From: M2408 sp040386975
Lineage (GTDB): Bacteria > Bacteroidota > Bacteroidia > Flavobacteriales_D > Crocinitomicaceae
Reading direction: 5' to 3'
NCBI GenBank assembly: GCA_040386975.1
Contig: JAZKEO010000024.1
Span: forward strand, 75,210 to 139,209
Length of the DNA: 64,000 nt
Shown: one piece after another, positions 8,394 to 16,650 of the stretch
Layout of the letters: each line of letters opens with the position of its first letter
Numbering within the stretch: the first letter of the stretch is position 1
Position numbers and translations under genes: made by a program
Notes under the pieces: generated by a model
Database searches by the model: none
Told to the model about the DNA's origin: nothing
The model's input: only the letters and a program-made list of their open reading frames with translations

Positions 8394-9278
8394 TTAAGCT
8401 GTTTTTAATGCAATAAATTCAATTAATTCTTCAAACTTGAATTTATTATCTGTGATAAATTGATTCGTAATATCTTTCAATCTTTCGGTATGAGTAAAAT
8501 TAAAATCACTTTCACAAAATTCATCATCTAATTTTGGTTGATATCTGAAATAAATCAAACGTTTGTCATGTTCAGCAACGCTTATTAATTCATCATGAAT
8601 TTTTTTACTTTGCTCTAAACTGACTTCATTTTTTTTATTCGAAAATTCACCCGTCCCAATACTAATCAAAATAATTGGCTCTGTTGGATAGAAAAAACGT
8701 GCGTATTCGTACGACATCAAAGCTGGGTTTTGAAATAAAAATTTTGCATCAACAAAATCGTTGTTATCCAAACACAACGGAGGAAATAGCCCCAAAGTTG
8801 CTGAACAAGCATTCATGACCTTAGATAAAGGTAAATCACGGTATCTGTCCAAGGAATTTGAGAATGAAAAAAGTTCGTTATGTGTTTTATTATAACTAAC
8901 GAATAAAAAATGATTTTTAAAGCTATTCAAACTTACATCTCCAAAAAAATGTTCTAAGACAAAATTCAAAGGATAAGTAGAATTCGAAGCATCATTTCCG
9001 ATATTTCGATTAAACATCTGACTTCCTCTTTTTTCGTAAAATCTTAAAAGATCTTTGGGAGTATATTTAGATTTTCCATCTTCATCTTTGAGCATCAGAG
9101 CACCGGTAAAAATCGAACTTGCACTTGTACTTGAAAAAACATCAACCCAAGATGTAACGTCTAAATCGCTATCAGCATCCGTAACAGCAGTATGTAAATA
9201 ATCAAGTATTCTTAAAGGAATAACCCCAAGTTGACCACCACCATCTATAGATAATATAACTCGATACTTACAAACCAT
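8394..9278 (-). CDS. patatin-like protein with altered active-site motifs
   Basis: This 294-residue protein has the patatin-like phospholipase layout: an N-terminal oxyanion loop ('SIDGGGQLG'), a nucleophile elbow, and a C-terminal Asp followed by 'NPAL' and 'ISIGTGEF'. The elbow reads STSASS where the family has GTSTGG, and the dyad motif reads VDAK where the family has DGG or DGA. The Ser and Asp remain, but three Gly are replaced. It could be a divergent lipase or a non-catalytic relative. There is no signal peptide. It stands alone between ppi and peptidase genes. Confidence 0.75.
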   Translation of the reverse strand: MVCKYRVILSIDGGGQLGVIPLRILDYLHTAVTDADSDLDVTSWVDVFSSTSASSIFTGALMLKDEDGKSKYTPKDLLRFYEKRGSQMFNRNIGNDASNSTYPLNFVLEHFFGDVSLNSFKNHFLFVSYNKTHNELFSFSNSLDRYRDLPLSKVMNACSATLGLFPPLCLDNNDFVDAKFLFQNPALMSYEYARFFYPTEPIILISIGTGEFSNKKNEVSLEQSKKIHDELISVAEHDKRLIYFRYQPKLDDEFCESDFNFTHTERLKDITNQFITDNKFKFEELIEFIALKTA

Positions 9279-9352
9279 TCTCTAAAGTAAGCATTTTATC
9301 CTTTAAAAGCAAGTATTTCACCTATAAATGAACAAAATGCACTTCCTATCGA

Positions 9353-10312
9353 TTATTTTACTCTTAATTGACGTCCGATTTGTAATGTTGTTGTTTGACG
9401 AATACCATTTAACTGGCAAATCTTAGAAATTGTCGTTCTGTTTTTTCCTGCAATCTCAGACAATGTATCTCCTGAACGCACTTTATAGTACTTTCTTGAC
9501 GCTGTTGAAGGCTTAGAAATTGTTGTAACAGCTTCTCCATGTTCATCAGTTTGATTGTAATAATCAGTAGGTTTTGCTCCTGGACGGAAAATTCCTCTGT
9601 GAACAAATAAATTTTGATCTTTAATTGTTTTTGAGGCTACATCGATAATTTCTTCTGGATTTATCGGTGCATCGTAAAAACGCACTTCAAAATGTAAATG
9701 AGAACCATAAGAACGCCCTGTATTTCCACCCAAGCCAATTGGATCCCCTGCTCTAACTTCTGAATTTGGAGCAATCAACAATTTACTAAGGTGAGCGTAA
9801 AATGTCTCCAAACCATTATAATGTCTTACAATAATCAAATTTCCAAAACCTCCAGAGTTAAATTTTGCATAACGTACTTTTCCTGACCAGCAAGAACGAA
9901 CCGTATCACCCGTATTCAAATTAATATCAATTCCATTGTGATAACGTCCTTTTCTGTAACCGTAACGAGAAGTAATGTAACCATCAAAAGGCATAACAAA
10001 TTGTGAATGAACACTATCCCCAACACACAACCAAACTGTATCTTTTAATTTTGTTAAATCATTCACTTTTTCAGAAGTAAAACAAACTTCATTATCCCAA
10101 TTTTGGACAAAATTTAAAGTTGTATCATTACTGAATTTATCGTAAATAGCATCATTTAATATCCCATCAAAACCAATATCTGAAAGTAATTCCCATGTTC
10201 TATCAGAATAAACAACGATTCTACCTTGAGTAGATTCAATCGTATCTAAAGCAAATTGACTAAAAGAAAAAAACTGTATTAATAAGGCTGTTAAAAGAAA
10301 TATTTTTTTCAT
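9353..10312 (-). CDS. M23 zinc peptidase with C-terminal LysM domain
   Basis: This secreted cell-wall endopeptidase has a signal peptide (residues 1-18). A LytM/M23 domain follows with zinc ligands His125 and Asp129 in 'HNGIDIN' and the His205-x-His207 motif in 'HLHFEVR'. A LysM peptidoglycan-binding module occupies about the last 45 residues ('YKVRSGDTLSEIA'). All metal and catalytic positions are present, so it should be an active peptidoglycan hydrolase. No signal ties its expression to its neighbours. An 8-bp inverted repeat (TAGCTTAA / TTAAGCTA, 10330-10368) sits in its leader. Confidence 0.93.
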   Translation of the reverse strand: MKKIFLLTALLIQFFSFSQFALDTIESTQGRIVVYSDRTWELLSDIGFDGILNDAIYDKFSNDTTLNFVQNWDNEVCFTSEKVNDLTKLKDTVWLCVGDSVHSQFVMPFDGYITSRYGYRKGRYHNGIDINLNTGDTVRSCWSGKVRYAKFNSGGFGNLIIVRHYNGLETFYAHLSKLLIAPNSEVRAGDPIGLGGNTGRSYGSHLHFEVRFYDAPINPEEIIDVASKTIKDQNLFVHRGIFRPGAKPTDYYNQTDEHGEAVTTISKPSTASRKYYKVRSGDTLSEIAGKNRTTISKICQLNGIRQTTTLQIGRQLRVK

Positions 10313-10434
10313 ATTTTATATTTTAAAAATAGCTTAAAAAATCATTTTTCACTTTCAAAATTAAGCTAAAAATAAATTACAAAACTAATGCTATATTTTT
10401 CAAACACACAAAGTTAATGAATATTTATTATATA

Positions 10435-11316
10435 TCATCGAACATCCATCACAAAAATATCATAAAAGACATGTTCATTACTTTTGACAATATCCATCAA
10501 TCCCTTTTCTCCATAGGCTTCAGAAGGTGGAATAAGTACCCATATCTTATCTGATCTTTTAGCATTTATTAACGATTTTTTTAAGCCTTTAACAATTCCA
10601 AAATCGGAGAATCGAAATTTAAATGGCTGATTTCTCTTATAACTTATGTCGTATTTTGGATTGGAAGCAGTGCCAACCATGTAATGAAATTCAATTTCAC
10701 TTTCTTCGTTAGCCAGTTTTTTTTCACTTTTATTTTGTTCTAAAAGCCAAACTTTTGTTCCATCAATTTCTTTTGTTGGTTTTACCTTTTCAACAACTTT
10801 TACTCGAATTCGGTTATTCGCATTTGGAGGAATCAAACCTTTAATTCCAACTTCACCACGAGCAAATTTAGCTGGTAAATAAATCTCAACAAAATCTCCT
10901 ACTTTTAATTTTCGAAAAGCAATATCCCAACCTGGAGTTTGCATTCCGTAACCAACTAAAAAAGGTAATGTTTCTCTATTTAAAAGTTTATTCCCATCAA
11001 CAAAAGTGTTATCATCTAATAAAACTTCATAGTTAATCTGTACAACTTCTCCATCTTTTAACACTTCTCCATTTCCATGAAGGAAATAGGTAATTTTGAT
11101 TCCATTTGCTAATTTAATTTTAGATACCTTTTTCAAGGGTTTGAGACTTAACTTTTTTAATTCCGCTTTATTTGTAGCTGGTGAATAAGTCGTTTTATTA
11201 GTATTAGTCTCAAGCAGTGTTTGTTTTTTCTTTTTTACTCCTTCTGTCGTACACGAAACTACAAATAAAAAAAGTATAAGTGTTAATTTCAATATGTGAT
11301 AAAAATTTGATTTCAT
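10435..11316 (-). CDS. lipoprotein with two FKBP-like isomerase domains
   Basis: This 293-residue lipoprotein has its lipobox at 'FVVSC'. There are two FKBP-type domains: about residues 70-180 ('GDFVEIYLPAKFARGEVGIKGLIPPNA') and about 195-293 ('SDKIWVLIPPSEAYGEKGL'). The second is more degenerate. It is third in the unit nrnA-gldI-fkbp, 6 bp after gldI. A role in folding exported or T9SS-linked proteins is inferred from the GldI neighbour. Fused double FKBP lipoproteins are less common than single ones. Confidence 0.85.
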   Translation of the reverse strand: MKSNFYHILKLTLILFLFVVSCTTEGVKKKKQTLLETNTNKTTYSPATNKAELKKLSLKPLKKVSKIKLANGIKITYFLHGNGEVLKDGEVVQINYEVLLDDNTFVDGNKLLNRETLPFLVGYGMQTPGWDIAFRKLKVGDFVEIYLPAKFARGEVGIKGLIPPNANNRIRVKVVEKVKPTKEIDGTKVWLLEQNKSEKKLANEESEIEFHYMVGTASNPKYDISYKRNQPFKFRFSDFGIVKGLKKSLINAKRSDKIWVLIPPSEAYGEKGLMDIVKSNEHVFYDIFVMDVR

Positions 11317-11322
11317 TTAGAT

Positions 11323-11847
11323 TTATCTTAAATTAAGTAATTCAATATCAATAACCAAAACTGTTAAAGGCGGGATTTTATCTCTATCTCCCAAAAGTCC
11401 ATGAGCTAAGTGACTTGGAACAATTAATTTTGCTTTATCACCTATTTTCATTTTTTTAATCCCTTCCTGAACTCCTGTTTCTATATCGCTTTTGTCAATC
11501 TTAAAGGATTCTACTTCCAAACTATCCGTTTGATAACATAAAGTCCCGTCCAATAAATTTATTTTATATCGAACCAAAGCTTCCAATTCTGTTTCAGCTT
11601 TCCTTCCGCTTCCTTGATGATAAATATAGTATCTTAAACCAGAACCCGTTTTAATTGTTTTCCACGTTTTTCTATTCGCTAAAAATATTTTTATATCCAA
11701 TTCTTCTTCGATGGCAAAATTTTTATTCATGTCTGAAGACTGATCTTTTGTCCATTTAATTTCTTTCTGCTTTACTTTGGGCTCATCACCGCAAGAATAA
11801 AGAAAAAGAATTGTGACAACAACTATATAGTTAATATTTCGAATCAT
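11323..11847 (-). CDS. gldI: GldI-like FKBP-type peptidyl-prolyl isomerase lipoprotein
   Basis: This 174-residue lipoprotein (lipobox 'LFLYSCGD') has one FKBP domain ('GLRYYIYHQGSGRKAE' through 'GDKAKLIVPSHLAHGLLGDRDKIPPLTVLVIDIELL'). In Flavobacterium johnsoniae GldI is an FKBP lipoprotein needed for gliding. The size, export signal and position beside the DHH phosphoesterase gene match that arrangement. Other gld genes are not in the window, and T9SS function alone, without gliding, would also fit. Confidence 0.8.
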   Translation of the reverse strand: MIRNINYIVVVTILFLYSCGDEPKVKQKEIKWTKDQSSDMNKNFAIEEELDIKIFLANRKTWKTIKTGSGLRYYIYHQGSGRKAETELEALVRYKINLLDGTLCYQTDSLEVESFKIDKSDIETGVQEGIKKMKIGDKAKLIVPSHLAHGLLGDRDKIPPLTVLVIDIELLNLR

Positions 11848-11850
11848 ACT

Positions 11851-12855
11851 TTATAAATAATTTGGAACAACTTGAATAAACTTTTTTATAGCGTCATCTA
11901 AACTTCCAACAATTTTTCCTCCAGCGGCATTAGCATGTCCACCACCATTAAAATGTTCGTTAGCCAACATATTTATAGGATTGTTTCGACCTTTTGAACG
12001 AAATGAAATTTTAACCTCACCTTCCTTTTCAGAGAAAAACACAGCAATCTTCACTCCCTTTATTGATAAAGCAACATTTACCAAGCCTTCCGTATCGCCC
12101 TTATCGTGCTTAAACCGACTTAATTCCTCTTCAGAAAGCGAAATGTAAGCTACTTGATTGTTTTCGAGAATAACCAATTTTTCAGAAGTCGCAAAACCTC
12201 TCAGTTTTAATTTGTCAGTTGTATTATCATCAAAAGTATTTTCATGAATTTCATCATGTTTGACCCCTCTCTCTATCAAATTAGCAACTATTAAATGTGT
12301 TTTTGCTTTAACAGAATTGAATCGAAATGAACCCGTATCGGTCATTATTCCAAGATAAATCGGCGTTCCAACTTTTTCATCTAAAAAAGTTAGGTTTTCA
12401 GAATCTTCTATCAATTCATAAATCATCTGACAAGTAGAGCAAGAACTTGTATCACTCCAATTGATGTCGGCAAAACCAGAAGGATTTAAATGATGATCAA
12501 TCATCACTTTAAATCCTTGAGCTTGATTTAAGATTTCTCCCATTTCATTTCCCAAGCGACTTGGCTCGTTAAAGTCTAAAGCAAAAATCAAATCCGCTTC
12601 TTCAAGTTTTTTTGCAACCAACTCTTTTTTCTCTTCGAAATTTACGATTACATCAATTTCTTCTAACCAAGTCAAAAACTTAGGTGCTGGATCTGGATGA
12701 CAAATCTCTAATTGAGCTTGAGGATTTATTTTTTTACAAAATTGATACAAAGCCATTGAACTTCCAATAGAGTCTCCGTCTGGTGATTTATGCGAAGTAA
12801 TGACAAGAGATTTTGCTTTTTTTATTTGTTCAATGATTTGTTTTGTTTGATTCAT
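11851..12855 (-). CDS. nrnA: DHH/DHHA1 phosphoesterase, NrnA-type
   Basis: This 334-residue bifunctional nanoRNase/pAp phosphatase has metal-binding motifs 'SHKSPDGDSIG' near residue 22 and 'DHHLNPSG' near 142, and a C-terminal DHHA1 substrate motif 'NGGGHANAAGG'. NrnA degrades 2-5 nt RNAs and dephosphorylates 3'-phosphoadenosine 5'-phosphate. A cyclic-dinucleotide phosphodiesterase of the same family is the alternative, but no extra sensory or membrane domains are present. It is first in the operon with gldI (3-bp gap). Confidence 0.9.
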   Translation of the reverse strand: MNQTKQIIEQIKKAKSLVITSHKSPDGDSIGSSMALYQFCKKINPQAQLEICHPDPAPKFLTWLEEIDVIVNFEEKKELVAKKLEEADLIFALDFNEPSRLGNEMGEILNQAQGFKVMIDHHLNPSGFADINWSDTSSCSTCQMIYELIEDSENLTFLDEKVGTPIYLGIMTDTGSFRFNSVKAKTHLIVANLIERGVKHDEIHENTFDDNTTDKLKLRGFATSEKLVILENNQVAYISLSEEELSRFKHDKGDTEGLVNVALSIKGVKIAVFFSEKEGEVKISFRSKGRNNPINMLANEHFNGGGHANAAGGKIVGSLDDAIKKFIQVVPNYL

Positions 12856-12869
12856 GGTTCTTTTAACGC

Positions 12870-12899
12870 AAAAAGCCCCGTTTTGTTACGGGGCTTTTT
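12870..12899. terminator. strong Rho-independent terminator
   Basis: A perfect 12-bp stem (AAAAAGCCCCGT / ACGGGGCTTTTT) encloses a TTTGTT loop, with A and T tracts on both sides so it can work in either direction. In context it ends the leftward dapA-side transcript before nrnA. Confidence 0.95.
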
Positions 12900-12918
12900 A
12901 ATAAATTTTGTTTAAAAA

Positions 12919-13392
12919 TTACAATCCGATAATTGTCGTTTTCTTGTCTAAGATTAAAACTCCAATACATTGAGGCTTGTTATTACCTTCACCTCCTTCG
13001 ATTGTAACTCCAATCATCATTTTACGAGTTTTATCAGTTGTGATCTCGATTAATTCATCTTGGGCAACTGAAGAAATTACTTTTTTAACTTTTTTATAAT
13101 TTCCACTAGCATCTTTTTGAGATTCCATCTCAAACAATTCTACAACTAAATTTCCCGCTTTTTCATCAACAAGAGCAGCAGAAATTCGATAATCCGTATT
13201 TGCTTGAGCAATAAAAGCCATTTCATAGGCTTCACCTACTTTTAAAGCTCCAGATTTAGATTGAGAGCAAATACCGAATGCTCCTTTATCTTTCGCTCTT
13301 ACGATTTTTTCAGGTACTGGACACTGTGCAAACAAAACATTACATGTAAAAAGTAAAGTTGCTACAGAAAGAGAGTTAATTATTGTTTTCAT
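12919..13392 (-). CDS. secreted protein of unknown function
   Basis: I do not recognise this 157-residue protein. It has a signal peptide ('VATLLFTCNVLFAQ'), three Cys in the mature part, and a predominantly beta composition ('DYRISAALVDEKAGNLVVELFEM'). It resembles small soluble periplasmic proteins of Bacteroidota. It lies 7 bp after the lipoprotein gene and is followed by the strong terminator at 12.87 kb, so it is the last gene of its unit. Confidence 0.75.
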   Translation of the reverse strand: MKTIINSLSVATLLFTCNVLFAQCPVPEKIVRAKDKGAFGICSQSKSGALKVGEAYEMAFIAQANTDYRISAALVDEKAGNLVVELFEMESQKDASGNYKKVKKVISSVAQDELIEITTDKTRKMMIGVTIEGGEGNNKPQCIGVLILDKKTTIIGL

Positions 13393-13399
13393 AAGGCTA

Positions 13400-14248
13400 T
13401 TATTTTATAATTTCAGTTCTTAATTTATTTATTTCCAATTTCAATTTTTCAAAGTTCTCTGAGTTCAAAGTACAAGTTTCTCCTCCGGAAAGAGAAATTT
13501 TACCATTCGTCTTAACAACTTTCGTTTCGCTTGATTTACAATCCAACGTTTGGTAAATATCTAAAATCGTGCCTAATTTTTTGATATACTCATTCACATC
13601 TGAATTGCCCTGATAATCAAGCATAAAGTCTAATAAATTTTCTACTACAAGTTTTTGATCTACTATTATTTGATCAATTTTAGGACTTTTTTCAAAACCT
13701 TTTGAAGTGCCAAAAATTAAATACATAGATTCAATCCAACCACCTGCTAACATCAAAGATAATTCATTCCCTTTTTCAATATCAACTAACTTTTGAAAAG
13801 ATTTAGAATACGTTTGATCAGACAATTTAAATAATGAGTCAGCATTTCCTGTCCAATTTTTAGCCAAATCACCTAATTCTTTTGTAAAAACTTCAGTTAC
13901 ACCTAAATCTTTACTTAATTTCTCTAAAGTTGAAAAATAATTTAAGTATTTTGAAGTTTCTTTATAGGATGTTAAATACGCAACGTCTGCTGTAAAAACA
14001 CCAAAGTTTAACGCTTTTGAAGCTGACCCTTCATACTTTCTTGATGCATCATTTACTAATTCAATATCTTTCTGACCATCTAGGGAAGAAATAATTTCAA
14101 ATTGTTCAGCTGGTGAAGGGATATTAAAAATAATTCCTGAATTTTCAGTTTTATCTTCAACAACAACTTCTTTTTTTTCATTGGTGTCATTTGCACAAGA
14201 CATCCATAATGGTAAAGAAGCTAATAATATATATATCTTTTTATTCAT
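13400..14248 (-). CDS. lipoprotein of unknown function
   Basis: This 282-residue protein has a lipobox ('LPLWMSCAND') and an acidic linker (residues 20-40). The helical domain holds 'ALNFGVFTADVAYLTSYKETSKYLNYF' and 'LMLAGGWIESMYL'. That pattern is familiar from a Bacteroidota lipoprotein family, but I cannot name its function. It lies 58 bp after dapA and 7 bp before the secreted protein, and is probably co-transcribed with both. No catalytic residues can be assigned. Confidence 0.75.
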   Translation of the reverse strand: MNKKIYILLASLPLWMSCANDTNEKKEVVVEDKTENSGIIFNIPSPAEQFEIISSLDGQKDIELVNDASRKYEGSASKALNFGVFTADVAYLTSYKETSKYLNYFSTLEKLSKDLGVTEVFTKELGDLAKNWTGNADSLFKLSDQTYSKSFQKLVDIEKGNELSLMLAGGWIESMYLIFGTSKGFEKSPKIDQIIVDQKLVVENLLDFMLDYQGNSDVNEYIKKLGTILDIYQTLDCKSSETKVVKTNGKISLSGGETCTLNSENFEKLKLEINKLRTEIIK

Positions 14249-14306
14249 TAGAAATTTATTTTAACAACTAAATAATTTTGCACGAAAATAATAAATAATA
14301 TTAAAC

Positions 14307-15182
14307 CTAGTTAATTATGTTCATAATTTCATCAATAATTCTTTTTTCCAATCCTTTTGAAACTGAAAAAAGTGGTAATCTCATTTTATCAGACATAATG
14401 TTTCTTGCTGATAATCCGACTTTTACACCTCCGGGATTCCCTTCTTCAAAGAAATAACGAGTTATTAACAATAATTCGTAATGTAGAGCTCTTGCTGTTG
14501 AAAAGTCGTTTTCCAAAGCAGCTTTAACCATTTTACAAAATTTCTCTGGCAATGCATTTGAAACAACCGAAATTACTCCAGCAGCTCCAGCAGCAATTAA
14601 AGGTAGAGTTACGGCGTCATCACCAGAAAGTAAATTAAAATCAGCAGGTTTACAACGAATAACTTCCATCATTTGATCAAAATTACCAGAAGCTTCTTTC
14701 ATCGCAACAATGTTTTTTATCTCTGCCAATCGTAAAGTTGTTTCAGCCGTTACGTTTGAACCAGTTCTACCTGGTACATTATATAAAATGATTGGTAGCT
14801 CAGTAGATTCCGACAAATATTTATAATGTTGGTAAATTCCTTCTTGAATTGGCTTGTTATAATATGGTGAAACTGATAAAATCCCATCAACTCCTTTTGG
14901 AACCGATTTTAACATTTCAGCAACTTTTTTTGTATCGTTTCCACCAACACCATAAACAATAGGTAATTTGCTATTATTAACCTCAAAAACAGTTTCTAAA
15001 ACTTGCTCTTTTTCTTTTTGTGACAAAGTTGGGGATTCACCAGTTGTTCCTTGAACAACCAAAAAGTTAACTCCACCATCAATTTGAAATTGAACTAATT
15101 TTCTTAGTGCGTCAAAATCAATCGAATCGTCATTCTTAAAAGGTGTAACCAAAGCAGTTCCCGTTCCTGAGAAGTTTTTCAT
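14307..15182 (-). CDS. dapA: 4-hydroxy-tetrahydrodipicolinate synthase DapA
   Basis: This enzyme condenses pyruvate and aspartate semialdehyde in the lysine/diaminopimelate pathway, feeding peptidoglycan. The 291-residue length is typical. Key residues are present: 'GTTGESPTL', the Tyr of 'LYNVPGRTG', the Schiff-base Lys of 'AMKEASGNFDQ', and 'SGDDAVTLP'. It is first in a leftward unit with a lipoprotein and a secreted protein. The upstream region carries paired repeats. No lysine riboswitch is recognisable. Confidence 0.97.
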   Translation of the reverse strand: MKNFSGTGTALVTPFKNDDSIDFDALRKLVQFQIDGGVNFLVVQGTTGESPTLSQKEKEQVLETVFEVNNSKLPIVYGVGGNDTKKVAEMLKSVPKGVDGILSVSPYYNKPIQEGIYQHYKYLSESTELPIILYNVPGRTGSNVTAETTLRLAEIKNIVAMKEASGNFDQMMEVIRCKPADFNLLSGDDAVTLPLIAAGAAGVISVVSNALPEKFCKMVKAALENDFSTARALHYELLLITRYFFEEGNPGGVKVGLSARNIMSDKMRLPLFSVSKGLEKRIIDEIMNIIN

Positions 15183-15198
15183 AGTTTATTTTTTTAAA

Positions 15199-15206
15199 CA
15201 AAAATA
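15199..15206 (-). promoter_or_regulatory. -7 box for dapA
   Basis: The minus strand reads TATTTTTG, a perfect TAnnTTTG, 16 nt upstream of the dapA ATG. The matching -33 TTTG is not clear. Confidence 0.4.
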
Positions 15207-15293
15207 AGAAAAAGTTTAGAATATAATGTGAATTAAATTTTAATTTTTCGACAATTTTATGAGTTAATTCATTTGTTCATACTTCGGGTGTTT

Positions 15294-15325
15294 TTCATTT
15301 TGAAAGAATAAAATTCATTTTGAAA
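15294..15325. promoter_or_regulatory. paired TTCATTTTGAAA boxes in the dapA/barrel-protein gap
   Basis: Two identical 12-mers at 15294-15305 and 15314-15325 repeat with a 20-bp period, about two helical turns. This suits two protein subunits bound on one face of the DNA. The gene pair is divergent, so either could be the target. Confidence 0.4.
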
Positions 15326-15358
15326 ACAAGACGAAACAACACAAAGCGTAAAGACTTA

Positions 15359-15374
15359 ATAAACAGTTGTTTAT
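15359..15374. promoter_or_regulatory. palindrome ATAAACAGTTGTTTAT
   Basis: Perfect 7-bp arms flank a GT centre, 74 bp upstream of the barrel-protein start. It looks like a dimer-binding operator. No regulator is assigned. Confidence 0.35.
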
Positions 15375-15448
15375 ATTTTAAATTTTCCTTGGCATGATTT
15401 TCATCTTTACCTTAATAGAATTTATTATTTATCTAAAAAATAGGAATC

Positions 15449-16045
15449 ATGAAAACAATCAATAAAATTTCACTCGCAATTGGAATACTTTTATTCTCTA
15501 ACTCTTTACATTCGCAGTTAAATGGTGGTGTTTTTAGTGGAGTAACAACTAGTGCTGTTGAAATAAAGCATGTTGATAGAGGCTTTACAGATGTTATTAA
15601 TGGTAACAATATTATGGGGTATGAAGCTGGAGTCTTTTTGAAATACAAAGCAAGTTCCTTATATATTAAACCGATGGCTATTTACAATTATCAGAGTGGT
15701 CACGTTACTTATCAAGGGGAAACTGTTTCTTATACGGCAAACAAAGTTGGAATTCCTGTCCTTTTCGGATTAAACTTAGTTGGTCCGGTATCTTTAGAAG
15801 CTGGCCCAGTTTACAACTATTTAGTCGATGTAACACGTGATTTTGAAGGTCAGAACACTTGGAATTATGGCAAAAATGGCTTAGGTTACAGGGCGGGTTT
15901 GGCCTTGGATTTTGGACCTTTAATTTTGAATGCAAGTTATGAGGGAATGACTTACATGAACAATACGAGTCAAACACAATTCAGAGAGCCTTACAAATTA
16001 ATTTTTGGTGCAGCTTTAAAATTTGGAGGTGGTGATCAAAAATAG
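15449..16045 (+). CDS. outer-membrane beta-barrel protein
   Basis: This 198-residue protein has a signal peptide (ending 'LHSQ') and a pattern of short alternating beta strands with aromatic ends ('GYEAGVFLKYKASSLYIKPMAIYNY', 'GYRAGLALDFGPLILNASYEGMTYM', 'LIFGAALKFGGG'). This matches the PorT-like outer-membrane barrel superfamily, with about eight strands. It has no recognisable ligand site. The stop lies one base from the end of the convergent chalcone-isomerase-like gene. Confidence 0.8.
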   Translation: MKTINKISLAIGILLFSNSLHSQLNGGVFSGVTTSAVEIKHVDRGFTDVINGNNIMGYEAGVFLKYKASSLYIKPMAIYNYQSGHVTYQGETVSYTANKVGIPVLFGLNLVGPVSLEAGPVYNYLVDVTRDFEGQNTWNYGKNGLGYRAGLALDFGPLILNASYEGMTYMNNTSQTQFREPYKLIFGAALKFGGGDQK

Positions 16046-16046
16046 A

Positions 16047-16610
16047 TTAGTTATCTTTTCCCAACATGCCATTTTTTAAATCCACGTTTGGTGTTTTGCT
16101 TCCTAGCCAAATTGAAAAAAGTGCTTTTTTAAATTCTAAACTTTCGATTTCTCCTATATTTTTACCGTTTTTCTTTACTTGAACTCCTTTATTTGGAATA
16201 TATTCTAAATAAATTTTATCTCCATTTTTAAATTCATCCGTGAAAAATCCTGTAAACTTTTTAATTTCTTCTTTTGTTGCCTTTCCAGCCGTTGAGTTAG
16301 CAAATCCTTCTTTTACTGTTTCGAGAAATTTTTCACGTGTTACTTTATCAGAAACCAATTTAATGTAAATAGCCATTTCTTCGTCTTTCTGAATGATTTT
16401 AGATGCTTCAGAAGATTTGTTTTTCAAATACAAAGCAGCAACATATAAATCAATCCAATATTTTTCACGAAGTCCTCCACCATTGACAATTAAGTTTTCT
16501 CCTCCAACCTTAATTGATTTAAAAAATTCAACATTCTCAATTGTAACTGTTTTTTGAGAAAAAATAGAAAGATTACAACTTAAAAAAAGTACAAGAATTA
16601 TTTTTTTCAT
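16047..16610 (-). CDS. exported chalcone-isomerase-like protein
   Basis: This 187-residue protein has a signal peptide ('MKKIILVLFLSCNLSIFS') and a chalcone isomerase-like domain ('GGGLREKYWIDLYVAALYLKNKSSEASKII', then 'FFTDEFKNGDKIYLEYIPNKGVQV'). Bacterial members are periplasmic and not known to act on flavonoids; fatty-acid or lipid binding has been suggested for the fold. I start at the second ATG because 13 extra residues would precede the signal peptide. It follows ligA by 40 bp and is probably last in that operon. Confidence 0.85.
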   Translation of the reverse strand: MKKIILVLFLSCNLSIFSQKTVTIENVEFFKSIKVGGENLIVNGGGLREKYWIDLYVAALYLKNKSSEASKIIQKDEEMAIYIKLVSDKVTREKFLETVKEGFANSTAGKATKEEIKKFTGFFTDEFKNGDKIYLEYIPNKGVQVKKNGKNIGEIESLEFKKALFSIWLGSKTPNVDLKNGMLGKDN

Positions 16611-16650
16611 TGAATTATATTTTTGAAGTTTGAAATTACAAATTTTCAAT

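Noticed and set aside
8394..9278. patatin gene as part of a CBASS or other defence system
   Set aside because: No cyclase, sensor or other defence gene is adjacent; neighbours are a cyclophilin and an M23 peptidase.
15183..15448. lysine riboswitch upstream of dapA
   Set aside because: The leader to the -7 box is only about 10-15 nt and no conserved L-box core is visible.
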